A DNA stretch of 64,000 nucleotides from Candidatus Gastranaerophilales bacterium (GCA_944325605.1 CALVAX010000001.1:230622-294621); one strand, 5' to 3'. Numbered from the stretch's first letter, positions 50,774 through 58,992 are shown. Made by a program: numbers and translations. The notes: generated from the letters alone by a model not told the origin.

Positions 50774-51872
50774 TTATAAATATTTAAAAGTTTTTTATAA
50801 TGATATTTTAGTGGGCACTCTTGCAAAAACACCTGATAGAGTTGTCGCTTTTGAATATGATTCAGATTGGTTGAATAATGGGTTTAGTATTTCACCTTTT
50901 AGTTTGCCGCTTATCAAGAAAGTTTTTATTCCAAAATATGACCCATTTTGCGGGTTATTTGGAGTTTTTAACGACAGTTTGCCTGACGGCTGGGGGCGGC
51001 TGCTTGTTGATAGATTATTTTTGAAAAATAAAATTAATCCTGCTGAAATAGATAATCTCAATCGGCTTGCTGTTGTGCAGGAAAGCGGTATGGGGGCTTT
51101 GACTTATAAGCCGGAACATCGATTTGAAGCAGAAAATAGCATTAGTGATTACGATATTCTTGCACAAGAGTGTTCAAAAATATTAGAATCGAAAAATTCG
51201 GATAATTTGGATGAACTTTTTCAGCTAGGCGGCTCATCAGGTGGTGCAAGACCAAAGATTTTAACATCAATTGACAACGAGGATTGGATTATTAAGTTTC
51301 CTTCCTCATCTGATCCTAAAAATATTGGGGAAAAAGAATATCAATATTCCTTATGTGCAAAAAATTGCGGAATAAATATGACAGAAACAAGACTTTTCCC
51401 ATCAAAAATTTGTTCTGGGTATTTTGGAATAAAAAGGTTTGACCGTAAAAATGGTAAAAAAGTTCATATGGTATCCGCAAGCGGGCTGTTAGAGACAAGT
51501 CACAGGCTTCCTAACCTTGATTACAATACATTGATGAAACTAACACTTGAATTAACAAGAAATTATCAGGATATTGAACAATTATTCAGGTTAATGTGCT
51601 TTAATGTGTTTGCACACAACAGAGATGACCATTCAAAGAATTTTTCTTTTCTTTTTGATGATACAAAAAAAGAATGGCACTTATCTCCTGCGTATGATTT
51701 AACTTACAGTTTTTCATTTAACGGAGAACACGCAACAACAATTAATGGAGAAGGGAAAAATCCGACTTTAGATGATATTCTAGCCGTGGCAAAAAATATA
51801 GGACTCAAGGAAAAATTTGCAAAAGATATTGCATTAGATATTCAAAAAAAATGTTCTAAATTATTTGGCTAA
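50766..51872 (+). CDS. hipA: HipA-like kinase toxin, second locus
   Basis: A 368-residue HipA. GVFNDSLPDGWGRLLVDR is the N-terminal landmark; the kinase core has LGGSSGGARPK (ATP loop), IIKFPSS, the catalytic HNRDDHSKNFSF and SPAYDLTYSF. All expected catalytic residues are seen. It differs strongly from the HipA at 48650 (shorter, GGSSGGARPK rather than AGAQDK loop), so it belongs to another HipA subgroup. It lies just outside the right direct repeat. Confidence 0.9.
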   Translation: MDNYKYLKVFYNDILVGTLAKTPDRVVAFEYDSDWLNNGFSISPFSLPLIKKVFIPKYDPFCGLFGVFNDSLPDGWGRLLVDRLFLKNKINPAEIDNLNRLAVVQESGMGALTYKPEHRFEAENSISDYDILAQECSKILESKNSDNLDELFQLGGSSGGARPKILTSIDNEDWIIKFPSSSDPKNIGEKEYQYSLCAKNCGINMTETRLFPSKICSGYFGIKRFDRKNGKKVHMVSASGLLETSHRLPNLDYNTLMKLTLELTRNYQDIEQLFRLMCFNVFAHNRDDHSKNFSFLFDDTKKEWHLSPAYDLTYSFSFNGEHATTINGEGKNPTLDDILAVAKNIGLKEKFAKDIALDIQKKCSKLFG

Positions 51873-51968
51873 TTTTATCTTTATGTGTATTTAATCAGTT
51901 TTGTTTGAAGTGATGAAATCACCGAAAACAAAATGCGGAATTGCGTTAAAACGTAATTCATCCGAGTT

Positions 51969-53837
51969 TTAAATGCTTGTCGAAAGCGACGGGGCAATCG
52001 TGATGAATTGTCTGACTAAATCGCTGTCCCATTGGGTTCCGGCACCCATTTTAAGGATTTCGCAGGCTTTTTCAACCCCGAGACCTTTACGGTAAGGTCT
52101 GTCTGAAATAAGTGCGTGGAAAGCGTCCGCAACAGATACGATACGGGCTGAGAGCGGGATTTCTTCGCCTTTAAGCTTTTCGGGATATCCTGTTCCGTCA
52201 TAATGTTCGTGGTGGTATTTAACCATCGGTATCAAATCTCTGAGGGCTTCGTTCGGCGCAAGCACTTTTTCTGCCCCGATTACAGGGTGTTGTTTCATTA
52301 TTTCCCACTCGTCATCTGAAAGATGCGACGGTTTTTTTAGAACATTTTCCGGAATTCCTATTTTGCCCACGTCATGAAGCAATGCGCCCAGTTTAATTCT
52401 CTGAACTTCTTCTTCCGGCAGGTTAATTGCACGGGCAAGAGCTTCGGAGTATCTGGAAACTGATGTTGAATGGCCTTTTGTATAAGGGTCTTTTGCGTCG
52501 ATTGCGCCTGCAAGTGACGTAACCATTTCCATCAGGTGGTTTTGTGAACTTATTTGTTCATTGTTGAATTTGTGAACAAGTTCTTCTTCAAAGTTTATAC
52601 CCATCTGTGAATGTCTTTTAGCAAGAACTTCCGCAAACGAATTCAGACTATCATCGCTCCAGAAATTATAATCACTGCTGCTGATAATTGCGGACATACC
52701 TTCTTTGTAGCCTTTTGCCTGTGAGATATACATTGCCTGTTCTGCAAGTACAAGGAGTTTTTCCTGATTTTCGGTGCAGTCAGGGTATGTTGATATTCCG
52801 ACTGAAACCTTGACAGGCCCCACATCGTCTACAAAACAGCACGAAAGCGTATAAGTTATGTATTCTGCAAGATACTTGGCGTCTGCAGTGTTTGTGTCCG
52901 GAAGGATTATTGCTATTTCATCTCCGCCGTATCTGCCTGCTTTGTCGTTGCTTCTTATGTTTTGTTTGATTTTGTCCGCAAGAAGCCGTATAACTTCGTC
53001 GCCTTTAGCGTGTCCGAGTTCACGGTTAATCTTTGAGATATTATTGACATCCATCATTATTATTGAAAGATGGGTTTTGTTGTCTTTTGCCCGCTGAAGC
53101 TCTTTTGACAGAACTTCCTGAAATCCTCTGTGGTTATACAGAGAAGTCAAATTGTCCGTGTTGTCATATTTGCTTGCTTTTTCACGGAGGTTTAGGTTGT
53201 CGATAAACATCGCAGCATAATTTGCTATAAATGACATTATATTAGACTCTGATTCCGTAACGTCCATACCTGCAATAAATACCCCGAGGCACTTATCAAT
53301 TGACATTAGCGGAATTATATAGGAAGGCGATTCCTGAAGGTATGGAATATTCAAGAAGTTGTCGTCCTCTCTGGAAATCATTGATGCATTTTTAAAACTG
53401 TCTACAACCGGATTAGTTTCGTCTGACATAAATATTTTAGATGAATATGTGCTTCCGAACTTGTTTTGAAGTTTAAGATTTATGCAGTTTGATTTTTCAT
53501 GAAAAAGTCCGTAAGCTGTAAACAGACAGTTGAATTTGTCAGTAAAAATATCATGGATTGCGCCGAACAAATCTGTAGAAGTGTGTTTGTCTTTTACGGC
53601 AGAATTAAGTTCATTGATTAGTTCTGCAAGGTTTGCGGATTTTTTAGAAATAGTATTATTAACATAACTGCTGTAAAGTTTGTTATTTGATTGTTGTGCG
53701 TTGATGTTGTTAATCCGCGCAATAATATTATTTTCAGCAGAAATCGGGTTAGAAACCCTGCTTTTCAGAGGGTTGGTAACTTCAGTTTTTACCTTATCCG
53801 TAGTTTTTTTATTATTAACCTGCTTACTTTTTTCCAT
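51969..53837 (-). CDS. GAF-GGDEF-HD-GYP signalling protein
   Basis: A 622-residue protein combining three modules: a GAF-like sensor (about residues 80-215), a GGDEF diguanylate cyclase domain (LTSLYNHRGF ... RYGGDEIAIIL, with Gly-Gly-Asp-Glu-Ile) and an HD-GYP phosphodiesterase (ALLHDVGKIGIPENVL, HHEHYDGTGYPEKLKGEEIPLSARIVSVADAF). Both catalytic signatures look intact, so the protein may make and break cyclic-di-GMP, with GAF choosing the direction. No membrane segment is seen. AAGGT precedes ATG. Single gene. Confidence 0.92.
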   Translation of the reverse strand: MEKSKQVNNKKTTDKVKTEVTNPLKSRVSNPISAENNIIARINNINAQQSNNKLYSSYVNNTISKKSANLAELINELNSAVKDKHTSTDLFGAIHDIFTDKFNCLFTAYGLFHEKSNCINLKLQNKFGSTYSSKIFMSDETNPVVDSFKNASMISREDDNFLNIPYLQESPSYIIPLMSIDKCLGVFIAGMDVTESESNIMSFIANYAAMFIDNLNLREKASKYDNTDNLTSLYNHRGFQEVLSKELQRAKDNKTHLSIIMMDVNNISKINRELGHAKGDEVIRLLADKIKQNIRSNDKAGRYGGDEIAIILPDTNTADAKYLAEYITYTLSCCFVDDVGPVKVSVGISTYPDCTENQEKLLVLAEQAMYISQAKGYKEGMSAIISSSDYNFWSDDSLNSFAEVLAKRHSQMGINFEEELVHKFNNEQISSQNHLMEMVTSLAGAIDAKDPYTKGHSTSVSRYSEALARAINLPEEEVQRIKLGALLHDVGKIGIPENVLKKPSHLSDDEWEIMKQHPVIGAEKVLAPNEALRDLIPMVKYHHEHYDGTGYPEKLKGEEIPLSARIVSVADAFHALISDRPYRKGLGVEKACEILKMGAGTQWDSDLVRQFITIAPSLSTSI

Positions 53838-54305
53838 GACCTTCTACAATCTGTTGTCTTTTTTAAAACCTGTAATTACAAATTATTGCTTATTCGTGAT
53901 ATTAAATTAACATTCCTTAAGATTATTTTACTTTATATGATTTTAAAAACAATACCCCATTTAGATGGCAGCGGGAAATATTCCCGTCTTGTTAAATATA
54001 ACTATCCAAATCTAAAGGTAATAATGAAAATCCTTTCTACCAACACCAACAAAATATTTTATACTACATAAGTAGTATAACTCACCTGTTACATTTTGTC
54101 AATTGTCTTGCTGCCAAGTCTTGCATTTTTTTTAATAGTATGATAGTATTCATATACCTTCTGCAGAAAAGTTTGTTTTGTAAAGTGCAGAAGTTCAGGT
54201 TTCTTTAAGTATGCATCCGAAAAAATTATCCGTAAATTTTAAATAATTTTCACTTAATATCTTCATTATTAATATACATTTACTTGATGTTAATATATAA
54301 CTATC
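53838..54305. other. Intergenic region with two palindromes
   Basis: No coding frame. It holds CGGGAA-ATA-TTCCCG at 53972-53986 and a longer perfect palindrome with core TATACTAC-ATAA-GTAGTATA at 54060-54079. A plus-strand terminator follows at 54306 although no plus-strand gene is known here, so an unannotated transcript is possible. Confidence 0.5.
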
Positions 54306-54329
54306 AGCGGTTTTAATAACCGCTTTTTA
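54306..54329 (+). terminator. Plus-strand terminator without a known gene
   Basis: AGCGGTT-TTAAT-AACCGCT followed by a T run. It faces away from any coding gene; it may end a small RNA made from the upstream gap. Confidence 0.6.
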
Positions 54330-54357
54330 TTATGGATTTAGGACTTGAGAAAATTAA

Positions 54358-54385
54358 AAAGCCGGAGGTTGAAACGTCCGGCTTT
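54358..54385 (-). terminator. Terminator of speE
   Basis: AAAGCCGGA pairs with TCCGGCTTT around a 10 nt loop, followed on the minus strand by a T-rich stretch, 8 bp after the speE stop. Confidence 0.85.
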
Positions 54386-54392
54386 CAGGATT

Positions 54393-55244
54393 TTATAACA
54401 GTTCTTTCAAATAATTCGGAAGCGCGAAGCGTGCAAGGTGATAATCTTTGTTGTAGATTTTGCAGGTTTGGGTAATTTCAGCGCATCTGTCTTCCGCAAG
54501 GTATGAAAGAGGTTTAACGGTTTCGGAGCAGAATGCCCATGCCCAGTAGCCGCCGGGGTATGTCGGAATGTTTGAGGTATAGGTTGAGCATACCGGAAAG
54601 ACTTTTTTCAACAAGTCGTACATTTTTTTGATTTCCTGTTTGTTTACAAAAGGACTTTCCGATTGTGCTGCGACAATTCCGCCTTCTTTAAGCGAGTTTT
54701 TAACATTTGTGTAGAATTCTTCCGTGAACAAGCCTTCTCCGGGGCCCATCGGGTCGGTCGAGTCAATAAGAACAATATCGTATTCATTCTTTTTGTCTTT
54801 AATAAATTCAATTGCATCTTCGACTTTTATTTCAACTCTGGGGTCTGACAGCCCGCAGGAAATCGTCGGAAGAAATTCTTTGCAGGCATCAATAACCATA
54901 GCGTCAATTTCGCATAATACAACTTTTTTGACGGTTTTGTGTTTCAGAACTTCTCTGACAGTACCGCCGTCGCCGCCGCCGATAACAAGGACAGACTCAG
55001 GGTTTTTGTGGTGCATCATAGGAACATGTGCTATCATTTCGTGGTAATGATATTCGTCCCCTTCCGTTGTCATCATCAAATCGTCAAGGGTCAAAACACG
55101 CCCGAGCGCAGAGTCTGTTTCAAAAACTTCAACTTTTTGAAAGTCAGATTGTTTTGAAAACAAAACTTTTCCGGCCTTGATTGCTATCCCGAAGCCTGAC
55201 GGGGTAATTTCATGATAATATCCGTTTTCTATTCCGTTTTTCAT
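54393..55244 (-). CDS. speE: Polyamine aminopropyltransferase (spermidine synthase)
   Basis: A 283-residue spermidine synthase that transfers an aminopropyl group from decarboxylated S-adenosylmethionine to putrescine. Motifs: EYHYHEMIAHVPMMHH, VLVIGGGDGGTVREVLKH near 85, and the catalytic-site DSTDPMGPGEGLFTEEFY near 155, and GGYWAWAFCS near 225. AAGGAGA precedes ATG. The HIT gene is 19 bp upstream on the same strand, so the two are co-transcribed. Confidence 0.94.
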   Translation of the reverse strand: MKNGIENGYYHEITPSGFGIAIKAGKVLFSKQSDFQKVEVFETDSALGRVLTLDDLMMTTEGDEYHYHEMIAHVPMMHHKNPESVLVIGGGDGGTVREVLKHKTVKKVVLCEIDAMVIDACKEFLPTISCGLSDPRVEIKVEDAIEFIKDKKNEYDIVLIDSTDPMGPGEGLFTEEFYTNVKNSLKEGGIVAAQSESPFVNKQEIKKMYDLLKKVFPVCSTYTSNIPTYPGGYWAWAFCSETVKPLSYLAEDRCAEITQTCKIYNKDYHLARFALPNYLKELL

Positions 55245-55263
55245 TGAATTTCTCCTTAATCTT

Positions 55264-55581
55264 CTATTTTATTCCGCCTAAAATGTGTATGTGAAGGTGA
55301 AAAACCTCCTGACCTGCTTCTTTGCCTGTATTAATAAGAGTTTTATAGGATTTAAGCCCGATTTTTTTAGTAGTTTCTTTAACAGCACAAAGAAGTTCTG
55401 ACATAAGATTTTTGTCCTCAAGTTCGTTCAGAGATTCTACGTGCACCCTCGGAACTACAAGAAGATGCACAGGGGCTTTCGGGTTGATGTCCTTAAAAAC
55501 AACAACATGTTCGTTTTCATAAACAAATTCCGTGTTGAAATCTCCGTTAATGATTTTACAAAAAATACAATTATTATCCAT
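55264..55581 (-). CDS. HIT family nucleotide hydrolase (HinT-like)
   Basis: A 105-residue histidine-triad protein. CIFCKIINGDFNTEFVYENE opens it, HLLVVPRVHVESL lies mid-protein, and the triad itself is FHLHIHILGG near the C-terminus, with His-x-His-x-His. HinT-type members hydrolyse adenosine phosphoramidates. GAGGTG precedes ATG. First gene of a two-gene unit with speE. Confidence 0.93.
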   Translation of the reverse strand: MDNNCIFCKIINGDFNTEFVYENEHVVVFKDINPKAPVHLLVVPRVHVESLNELEDKNLMSELLCAVKETTKKIGLKSYKTLINTGKEAGQEVFHLHIHILGGIK

Positions 55582-55710
55582 ATTTCACCTCATATATCAG
55601 TTAAGTTTACAATATGAATTTGAAAAAATCAATGTTATAAAATAGTGATTTATATTTTATATTACAACTTGTACGAAAGGTTCACGACTAAATTATAAAT
55701 ATTAATAATA

Positions 55711-55739
55711 TTGACTTTTTTATGGTGAAATTTTACAAT
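55711..55739 (+). promoter_or_regulatory. Promoter of the 21-residue peptide gene
   Basis: TTGACT at 55711-55716, 17 bp spacer, TACAAT at 55734-55739. Predicted start near 55746 leaves an ~84 nt leader that folds with stem CCTCTGT/ACAGAGG (55776-55782 with 55808-55814) just before the ribosome site. Confidence 0.7.
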
Positions 55740-55829
55740 AAAAAACGGGTAAGCCCTTGAAATCATTAACTTGCCTCTGTGGCGCAAACTGCAAATTTGT
55801 TTAACCGACAGAGGAAAGGAGGTGATAAA

Positions 55830-55895
55830 ATGGTTGTGAATACGGAAGAACTAGCAATAATTCTTTTAATACTGCTAGTTCTAACAACCAAATAG
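55830..55895 (+). CDS. 21-residue hydrophobic peptide
   Basis: The frame encodes MVVNTEELAIILLILLVLTTK: an acidic N-terminus and a hydrophobic helix of about 13 residues ending in Lys. The ribosome site AAAGGAGGTGAT is complementary to 12 nt of the usual 16S rRNA 3' end, far longer than normal. A promoter, structured leader and terminator make it a complete transcription unit of about 190 nt. Size, charge and structure resemble type I toxin peptides or small membrane regulators, but no antisense RNA is evident. A leader-peptide role for the next gene is the alternative, less likely because a strong terminator and a separate promoter intervene. Confidence 0.65.
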   Translation: MVVNTEELAIILLILLVLTTK

Positions 55896-55938
55896 AGGGC
55901 TTTTAATGGGGCAAGCTGGAACTTGTCCCGCCCTTTTC
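55896..55938 (+). terminator. Terminator of the peptide gene
   Basis: Nested stems AGGGC/GCCCT and GGGGCAAG/CTTGTCCC with loop CTGGAA, followed by TTTTCTTT. It begins at the base after the stop codon. Confidence 0.8.
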
Positions 55939-56043
55939 TTTATTATAAGACATGTTTTTACAAATTTCAAGCCCTGTTTCTACTATATAAATCCCACAAA
56001 ATAATATGGCAATGGACTTTTTAAGATAAAAAATGTAAAAGAT

Positions 56044-56072
56044 TTGCCAATGAAAAAAAATATGGTTACAAT
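56044..56072 (+). promoter_or_regulatory. Promoter of the beta-lactamase-fold gene
   Basis: TTGCCA at 56044-56049, 17 bp spacer, TACAAT at 56067-56072, 28 bp before the ATG with GGGAGG between. Confidence 0.6.
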
Positions 56073-56100
56073 GTTGTATTATACATAGCGGGAGGATTAA

Positions 56101-57288
56101 ATGCCGGAATTAGCCAGAGAAAGGAATTATCAGGAATATTACGAAAGAGAGCGTCTTGGTATGAGGCGGGTTTCCGTGCAGGAATCCCCGCGGCATTATA
56201 AAGTTGTAAGACCTGCCAGACCCCGTTATACAAAAGAAACAAATAAAAAATATCAGCATAATCATTTTATTCACAGTCTTGTGTCTGTAATATTGCTGAG
56301 TGTTATTATGGCTTTTGTGTATCCTACTGTTTACAACAGAGTGATTAAGTCATTTTTCTTTAAATCGCCTTATCCGGCAATCAAGGCGGATTATTACAAG
56401 ATTTTGAACCCGACAATAGATTATCTTCATAACAATTTGTTTTTAGGAAGATATTTTCTGTCAGGGCCGGAGATGAAAAAGCCTCAAATGCTAGAGCTTA
56501 ATCTTAATGAAAGGATGACAGGGCTTGAAAATGAGCTTAAATATTTGTCATCACTTTATCCGTCAATTGAACCTTCTGTCTTTGTCTGGGATTACGAAAC
56601 AGGTAATTATGCAGGGATAAATTCAGACCGGCATTATTCTGCAGCAAGTATTATTAAAATTCCCGTGTTAATCCAGCTTTTCCGCTCAATTGAGGCGGGG
56701 CAGCTTACTATATTTGACACAATGGTATTAAAAGACTATTACAGAGCCGAAGGCTCGGGAAGTTTACAGTTCAAGGCGGAAAATTCAGTCTGGACAATAG
56801 ATGACCTTGCAAGGCTTATGATAACAGAATCCGACAATTCTGCAACAAATATGATTATGGCAAAATTAGGGTCTATGGAAGATGTCAATTCCGGAATCCG
56901 CCAGTGGGGGCTGGGGCATACAAGAGTAAACACATGGCTTCCGGATATGGGCGGAACAAATTATACAACCGCGGAAGACCTTGCAAGAATGCTTTACAAC
57001 CTTGATAACCCGAACTTTTTGAGCGTAAGTTCAAGAGAAAAAATATTTGATTATATGGGGCATGTGCATAATGACAGACTTCTTCCGGCAGGGCTCGGGG
57101 CCGGCGCAAGCATTCTCCACAAAACCGGAGATATCGGTAAAATGCTTGGAGATGCCGGAATTGTCTACGCACCGAACGGCAAAAAATATATAGTCGCAAT
57201 TATGGCAAACAGACCGTACAATTCAGTTTTAGGTAAAGATTATATTGTCAAAGCCTCAAGCATAATTTACAATTATCTGGTAAAATAA
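56101..57288 (+). CDS. Class A beta-lactamase-fold serine hydrolase, membrane-anchored
   Basis: A 395-residue protein with a basic cytosolic N-terminus, one membrane segment (LVSVILLSVIMAFVYPTVY, residues 60-80) and an external penicillin-interacting domain. The three active-site boxes are SIIK (Ser-x-x-Lys, in YSAASIIKIPVLIQLF), SDN (ITESDNSATNMIM) and KTG (ILHKTGDIGKM). The omega-loop Glu-x-x-Leu-Asn that deacylates beta-lactams in class A enzymes is not apparent; TWLPDMGGTNYTTAEDLARML stands in its place. It may therefore be a peptidoglycan-related hydrolase rather than a resistance enzyme. The ldpA gene starts 4 bp later. Confidence 0.82.
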   Translation: MPELARERNYQEYYERERLGMRRVSVQESPRHYKVVRPARPRYTKETNKKYQHNHFIHSLVSVILLSVIMAFVYPTVYNRVIKSFFFKSPYPAIKADYYKILNPTIDYLHNNLFLGRYFLSGPEMKKPQMLELNLNERMTGLENELKYLSSLYPSIEPSVFVWDYETGNYAGINSDRHYSAASIIKIPVLIQLFRSIEAGQLTIFDTMVLKDYYRAEGSGSLQFKAENSVWTIDDLARLMITESDNSATNMIMAKLGSMEDVNSGIRQWGLGHTRVNTWLPDMGGTNYTTAEDLARMLYNLDNPNFLSVSSREKIFDYMGHVHNDRLLPAGLGAGASILHKTGDIGKMLGDAGIVYAPNGKKYIVAIMANRPYNSVLGKDYIVKASSIIYNYLVK

Positions 57289-57292
57289 GTTT

Positions 57293-58240
57293 ATGCTGAA
57301 AAGTCTTCTGGAATCGAAAAAATGTTTTAAACTCGTTTGCGGCGCAGGCAATCAGGATTTGGCGGAAGTGGAAAAGCTAACAGCCCTGTATGCAAAGGCC
57401 GGCTGCCGGTTGTTTGACCTTAATGCCTCATCTGAAGTTATTGATGCGGCAAGAAAGGGTTTGAAGTATGCAGGGGTTGAAGATGCCTGTATTTGTGTAA
57501 GTGTCGGGATTAAGGGCGATCCGCATGTGAATAAAGCCGTTATAGATTACGAAAAATGTATCGGCTGCGGTCAGTGTGATGAAATTTGCCCTCAAAAAGC
57601 AATAAAATACCATAAAGTTAAACGAATCCGCTGTATCGGCTGCGGAAAGTGCGCCAAAATCTGCCCGAAAGATGCAATCAGCTTTGTTTCGGAAGCGGAA
57701 GACTTATCAAATATCTTGCCTCCCTTGATTGAAAAAGGAATTGATTGTCTGGAACTTCATGCAATCGGCCGCGACATGGCAGAAATCCGGAAAAATTGGG
57801 ATTATATAAAAAATAATTATGACGGAATGCTGAGTATCTGTACAAGCAGGGGCGAGATGAGCGATATTGCACTTGTTGAATTTATTAAAGAAATGATAAC
57901 TGATTTACCTCCGTACAGAGTGATAGTTCAGGCGGACGGGTTTCCGATGAGCGGGGGGCTGGACGATTATAAGACAACATTGCAGGCTGTGGCAACCGCT
58001 GAAATTGTTCAAAATGCAAATCTGCCGGTGTATATTATGCTTTCCGGCGGAACAAATTCCAGAACCGCAGAGCTTGCAAGAATGTGCGGCATAGATTATA
58101 ACGGAATTGCTGTCGGGTCTTATGCCAGAAAAATTGTTTCAAATTACGTTTCATCTGATGATTTTCTTCAAAATGAATTAAAATTTAATCAGGCGCTCGA
58201 AATTTCCAAAAAACTCGTTGCAACTGTTACTGAACAATAA
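57293..58240 (+). CDS. ldpA: LdpA-like [4Fe-4S] protein
   Basis: A 315-residue protein that matches cyanobacterial LdpA (light-dependent period protein). It opens KCFKLVCGAGNQDLAEVEKLTALYAKAGCRLFDLNASSEVIDAARKG, the LdpA signature, followed by two [4Fe-4S] ferredoxin motifs CIGCGQCDEICP and CIGCGKCAKICP near 90-125 and a TIM-barrel-like C-terminal half. In Synechococcus LdpA senses redox state and feeds it to the circadian clock. Here, with no clock or photosystem genes in view, a redox-sensing or enzymatic role is more likely. It is coupled to the upstream hydrolase gene. Confidence 0.85.
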   Translation: MLKSLLESKKCFKLVCGAGNQDLAEVEKLTALYAKAGCRLFDLNASSEVIDAARKGLKYAGVEDACICVSVGIKGDPHVNKAVIDYEKCIGCGQCDEICPQKAIKYHKVKRIRCIGCGKCAKICPKDAISFVSEAEDLSNILPPLIEKGIDCLELHAIGRDMAEIRKNWDYIKNNYDGMLSICTSRGEMSDIALVEFIKEMITDLPPYRVIVQADGFPMSGGLDDYKTTLQAVATAEIVQNANLPVYIMLSGGTNSRTAELARMCGIDYNGIAVGSYARKIVSNYVSSDDFLQNELKFNQALEISKKLVATVTEQ

Positions 58241-58263
58241 AAAAGAGCGAAGGGTTTCGCTCT
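58238..58263 (-). terminator. Terminator hairpin at the ldpA 3' end
   Basis: AGAGCGAA/TTCGCTCT, 8 bp stem, 4 nt loop. The T run is on the minus strand, so it best serves the 45-residue gene at 58313; it may act on both strands. Confidence 0.7.
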
Positions 58264-58312
58264 AAACACTTTGTGTCCTCTTTGACACTTCACACAAATC
58301 CTAAATCAACAG

Positions 58313-58450
58313 CTATTGTTCCACAATAGTGTCCTCTGCTCTCTTAATCTTTTTCACCAAATCTCTGTATTGATCTTTTAAATATAAAATGAACAATGCA
58401 ATTTCATCTTTAAAATTATACACACCCGGCCACATTGTATATCTGTACAT
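58313..58450 (-). CDS. 45-residue protein
   Basis: Encodes MYRYTMWPGVYNFKDEIALF and 25 more residues ending in VEQ, a small helical protein with an N-terminal aromatic stretch and a charged amphipathic helix (LKDQYRDLVKKIKRAEDTI). AAGGAGAATTACTT precedes ATG, and a terminator hairpin lies 50 bp past the stop, which together make a real gene likely. The C-terminal helix could self-associate as a coiled coil. Function unknown. Confidence 0.65.
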   Translation of the reverse strand: MYRYTMWPGVYNFKDEIALFILYLKDQYRDLVKKIKRAEDTIVEQ

Positions 58451-58589
58451 AAGTAATTCTCCTTAAAACTGTCTAACCTTCACATGCTGGTTATCGGTTT
58501 TTGGAGTCAAAACTTTAGAAAATCAAAATAAATATTACAAAAATTTTACATTGTTTTTAAAACAGGTTTCTACGGCTGCTGTCGTGGCT

Positions 58590-58973
58590 TCAGACATTTT
58601 CAAAGAGTTTTTTGTAGTTTTCCCTAAGCTGGCACATTGGTTTTGGCAGATATTCGACATTGTATTTTTCTGCAATATGTTTGATATTAGGAGCAGCGGA
58701 AATTATTATAATACGAGTGTTTTCATATTCCGGAAATGTTTGTATCTGTTTTATGAACCATTCTCCGGCATAAAGCGGCAGAAAATCACTCTCCATCTGC
58801 ATATCTGTAAAGATTACCTCATAAGGCGAGTCAATGTTGAGCGTAATTTTGTCAAGACCTTCTTTTGCGCTTTTTGCCGTATCAATCTCTGTGTCCGGCG
58901 GAAGAATATTTTTTAAGGCATTCAGGTGGTATTCCAGCCAGCCGTTAGAATCGTCTGTTACAAGTATTTTCAT
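58590..58973 (-). CDS. Stand-alone response regulator receiver
   Basis: A 127-residue CheY-like receiver: ILVTDDSNGW (acidic pocket), phospho-acceptor Asp in VIFTDMQMES near 57, IIISAA (Thr/Ser position) and YLPKPM (Lys) near 110. It has no output domain, so it acts by protein contact. No ribosome site; the extended -10 TGC-TAAAAT ends 7 nt before ATG, so leaderless translation is likely. Confidence 0.85.
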   Translation of the reverse strand: MKILVTDDSNGWLEYHLNALKNILPPDTEIDTAKSAKEGLDKITLNIDSPYEVIFTDMQMESDFLPLYAGEWFIKQIQTFPEYENTRIIIISAAPNIKHIAEKYNVEYLPKPMCQLRENYKKLFENV

Positions 58974-58980
58974 AAAACAA

Positions 58981-58989
58981 ATTTTAGCA
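58981..58989 (-). promoter_or_regulatory. Extended -10 promoter of the receiver gene
   Basis: On the minus strand TGC-TAAAAT, 7 nt before ATG. The surrounding TATGCTAAAAT is the same as before the thioesterase gene at 9399. It abuts the terminator of the upstream Hsp20-like gene. Confidence 0.6.
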
Positions 58990-58992
58990 TAA

